Shown here one piece after another: positions 63,027-64,000 of a DNA stretch of 64,000 bases. The stretch is taken from assembly GCA_942159475.1 (NCBI GenBank), contig OW804096.1, positions 138,693,972 through 138,757,971 on the forward strand. Reading direction: 5' to 3'. How positions within the stretch are numbered: the stretch's first letter is position 1; every line of letters begins with the position of its first letter. The position numbers and the translations under genes are program-made. The stretch comes from Sthenelais limicola. Taxonomy: Eukaryota > Annelida > Polychaeta > Phyllodocida > Sigalionidae. Under the pieces are notes generated by a model, which worked only from the letters and a program-made list of their open reading frames with translations, was not told the DNA's origin and did not search any database.

Positions 63027-63097
63027 TTGGTTGAAGGATTGTGAATATTGCACTCGTTGCTGCGCAACTCGTGCAATATTCACAATCCTTCAACCAA
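63027..63097. repeat. Near-perfect hairpin at the edge of an LTR fragment
   Basis: TTGGTTGAAGGATTGTGAAT then ATTGCA is mirrored by TGCAATATTCACAATCCTTC then AACCAA around a short GC-rich loop; the arms are about 26 bp. Confidence 0.75.
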
Positions 63098-63109
63098 TCC
63101 TTCAGTAGT

Positions 63110-63441
63110 CATGAATACAGTCAGTACATAAACAAGGTGTGTACATGTAGACAATCAATATACACTTAAATTTGTAAATGAATAAGTGATACAGGAGATA
63201 TGCAATACATCAACAATAGGCAATATAGCACACATTCTGGTGTAGACAATTAGTTGGTAGGCAACCTGTAAATAGGGTAAAGCTTGACATTTCATTCAGG
63301 ATAAGAACGGACAGATCCAAAAGGCTTGAAAGGTTGAGCGAGCATTGCTGCAACCTTGACCTCAAAGGCCGACCCAGTTATATAACAGTTAAAAGAACAA
63401 CAAGTCAGACTAGACTTACGTCAAACCTCATATCCACTACA
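63110..63441 (-). repeat. Partial LTR related to gypsy-1
   Basis: The minus strand starts TGTAGTGGATATGAGG, like the LTR at 3499, and shares TTATATAACTGGGTCGGCCT and the TTCAAGCCTTTTGGATCTGT block. Similarity ends where the hairpin begins, so the 3' part is lost. It lies in the 3' flank of the second FREP gene. Confidence 0.75.
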
Positions 63442-63504
63442 TATAGATAATTATGTTGCCAGCAAAGCCTATTTTAAAATCAAAGTAAAGTCAATCTTAA
63501 TACA

Positions 63505-63755
63505 TTACACCATCCTAACCATCATTGTGGTTGCCTTCAATGGAATTTTATAAGCCCTTTTCAGGGAGTACCAGAAGAGCTGTTGGTGATAGCCACCTGA
63601 GTACGTCACAACCTCACTACTGTATCGCCCGTTCAGGTTGGATCTACCACATGTACTGTACCACCAGGCACCATGCCTCTTTACACTGCAGCCATTGCTG
63701 TCCATATCCTGTGTCCTAAAGGGTTTTCCATTGTGGTTATCAATGAGGCTGTCCC
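63505..63755 (-). CDS. Second FREP gene, last exon (partial gene at window edge)
   Basis: Acceptor CCATTACAG identical to that of 24341. It encodes GDSLIDNHNGKPFRTQDMDS, then CSVKRHGAWWYSTCGRSNLN, GRYSSEVV and KATTMMVRMV before TAA at 63507-63505. This is the C-terminal fibrinogen subdomain. The intron upstream (63780-64000) is also similar to 24360-24560, so the two genes are tandem duplicates in the same orientation. The remaining exons lie right of the window. The exon itself shows no damage. Confidence 0.85.
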
Positions 63756-64000
63756 CTGTAATGGACATGAAGGACAGAATAATTTACATTATATTAATGC
63801 ATTAAGGATCAATTCTTATTTTGGGGGATAAAAGTTAAATATGAGAAATTATGTATTATTATATATATTGACTATTTAGGATCAAGTTGATAACCAAGGG
63901 ATTGTGAGTTTTGGAAGTGGATCTCAATTATGAAGATTTTGAATTGCTAATTTTCCAACACTTAAATTAAAAAGATGGATCTATATGAGAATGATGGCTC

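Overview
This is eukaryotic, probably invertebrate, genomic DNA. Genes are split by GT-AG introns, there are no bacterial-type operons, and transposable elements dominate. A secreted coiled-coil plus fibrinogen-domain (FREP-type) gene with a tandem paralogue, CR1/L2-like LINEs, a DIRS-order element, Ty3/gypsy elements and dense short inverted-repeat elements suggest an aquatic invertebrate. A mollusc is plausible, but the window does not prove it.

Layout. 1-4102 is the 3' part of a plus-strand Ty3/gypsy element: a decayed zinc-finger third ORF and a 604-bp 3' LTR. 4392-7665 holds the last four exons of a plus-strand single-pass membrane protein. 7.7-24 kb is non-coding and repeat-rich: a 52-bp tandem repeat, two recurring MITE families (called A and B here), a 5'-truncated LINE (about 14.94-16.56 kb), a 1.57-kb minisatellite with a 34-bp unit, and hairpins.

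24088-43897 is one minus-strand FREP gene in five exons. It carries two insertions. A 5.7-kb LINE with an inverted 5' half sits inside the fibrinogen exon (24864-30553) and breaks the gene. An 11.6-kb, nearly intact Ty3/gypsy element with 402-bp LTRs sits in intron 1 (31607-43172). The last exon of a second FREP gene lies at 63505-63755.

46983-62547 is a three-level nest. A DNA-transposon-like unit with matching inverted ends carries a four-exon minus-strand gene for a DUF7869-type, transposase-like protein with an RG-rich tail. A plus-strand LINE (about 49.98-60.97 kb) lies in its intron 2. A PAT/Ngaro-like tyrosine-recombinase retroelement with split direct repeats (54713-59167) lies inside the RT gene of that LINE. 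Removing each layer restores the reading frame or splice phase of the layer beneath.

The most unusual content is the LINE family. Two diverged copies (minus 26559-25150 and plus 50196-52016) have an ORF1 that fuses a coiled coil and an RRM-like module to a NADAR domain, the fold of ADP-ribose-processing N-glycosidases. This is followed by a separate SGNH-hydrolase-like ORF, in one copy a small membrane-segment ORF, and then endonuclease-RT. The two gypsy elements also share an unusual extra ORF between pol and the 3' LTR, with C2H2-like fingers and a coiled coil. All identifications come from reading motifs by eye; no database search was run.
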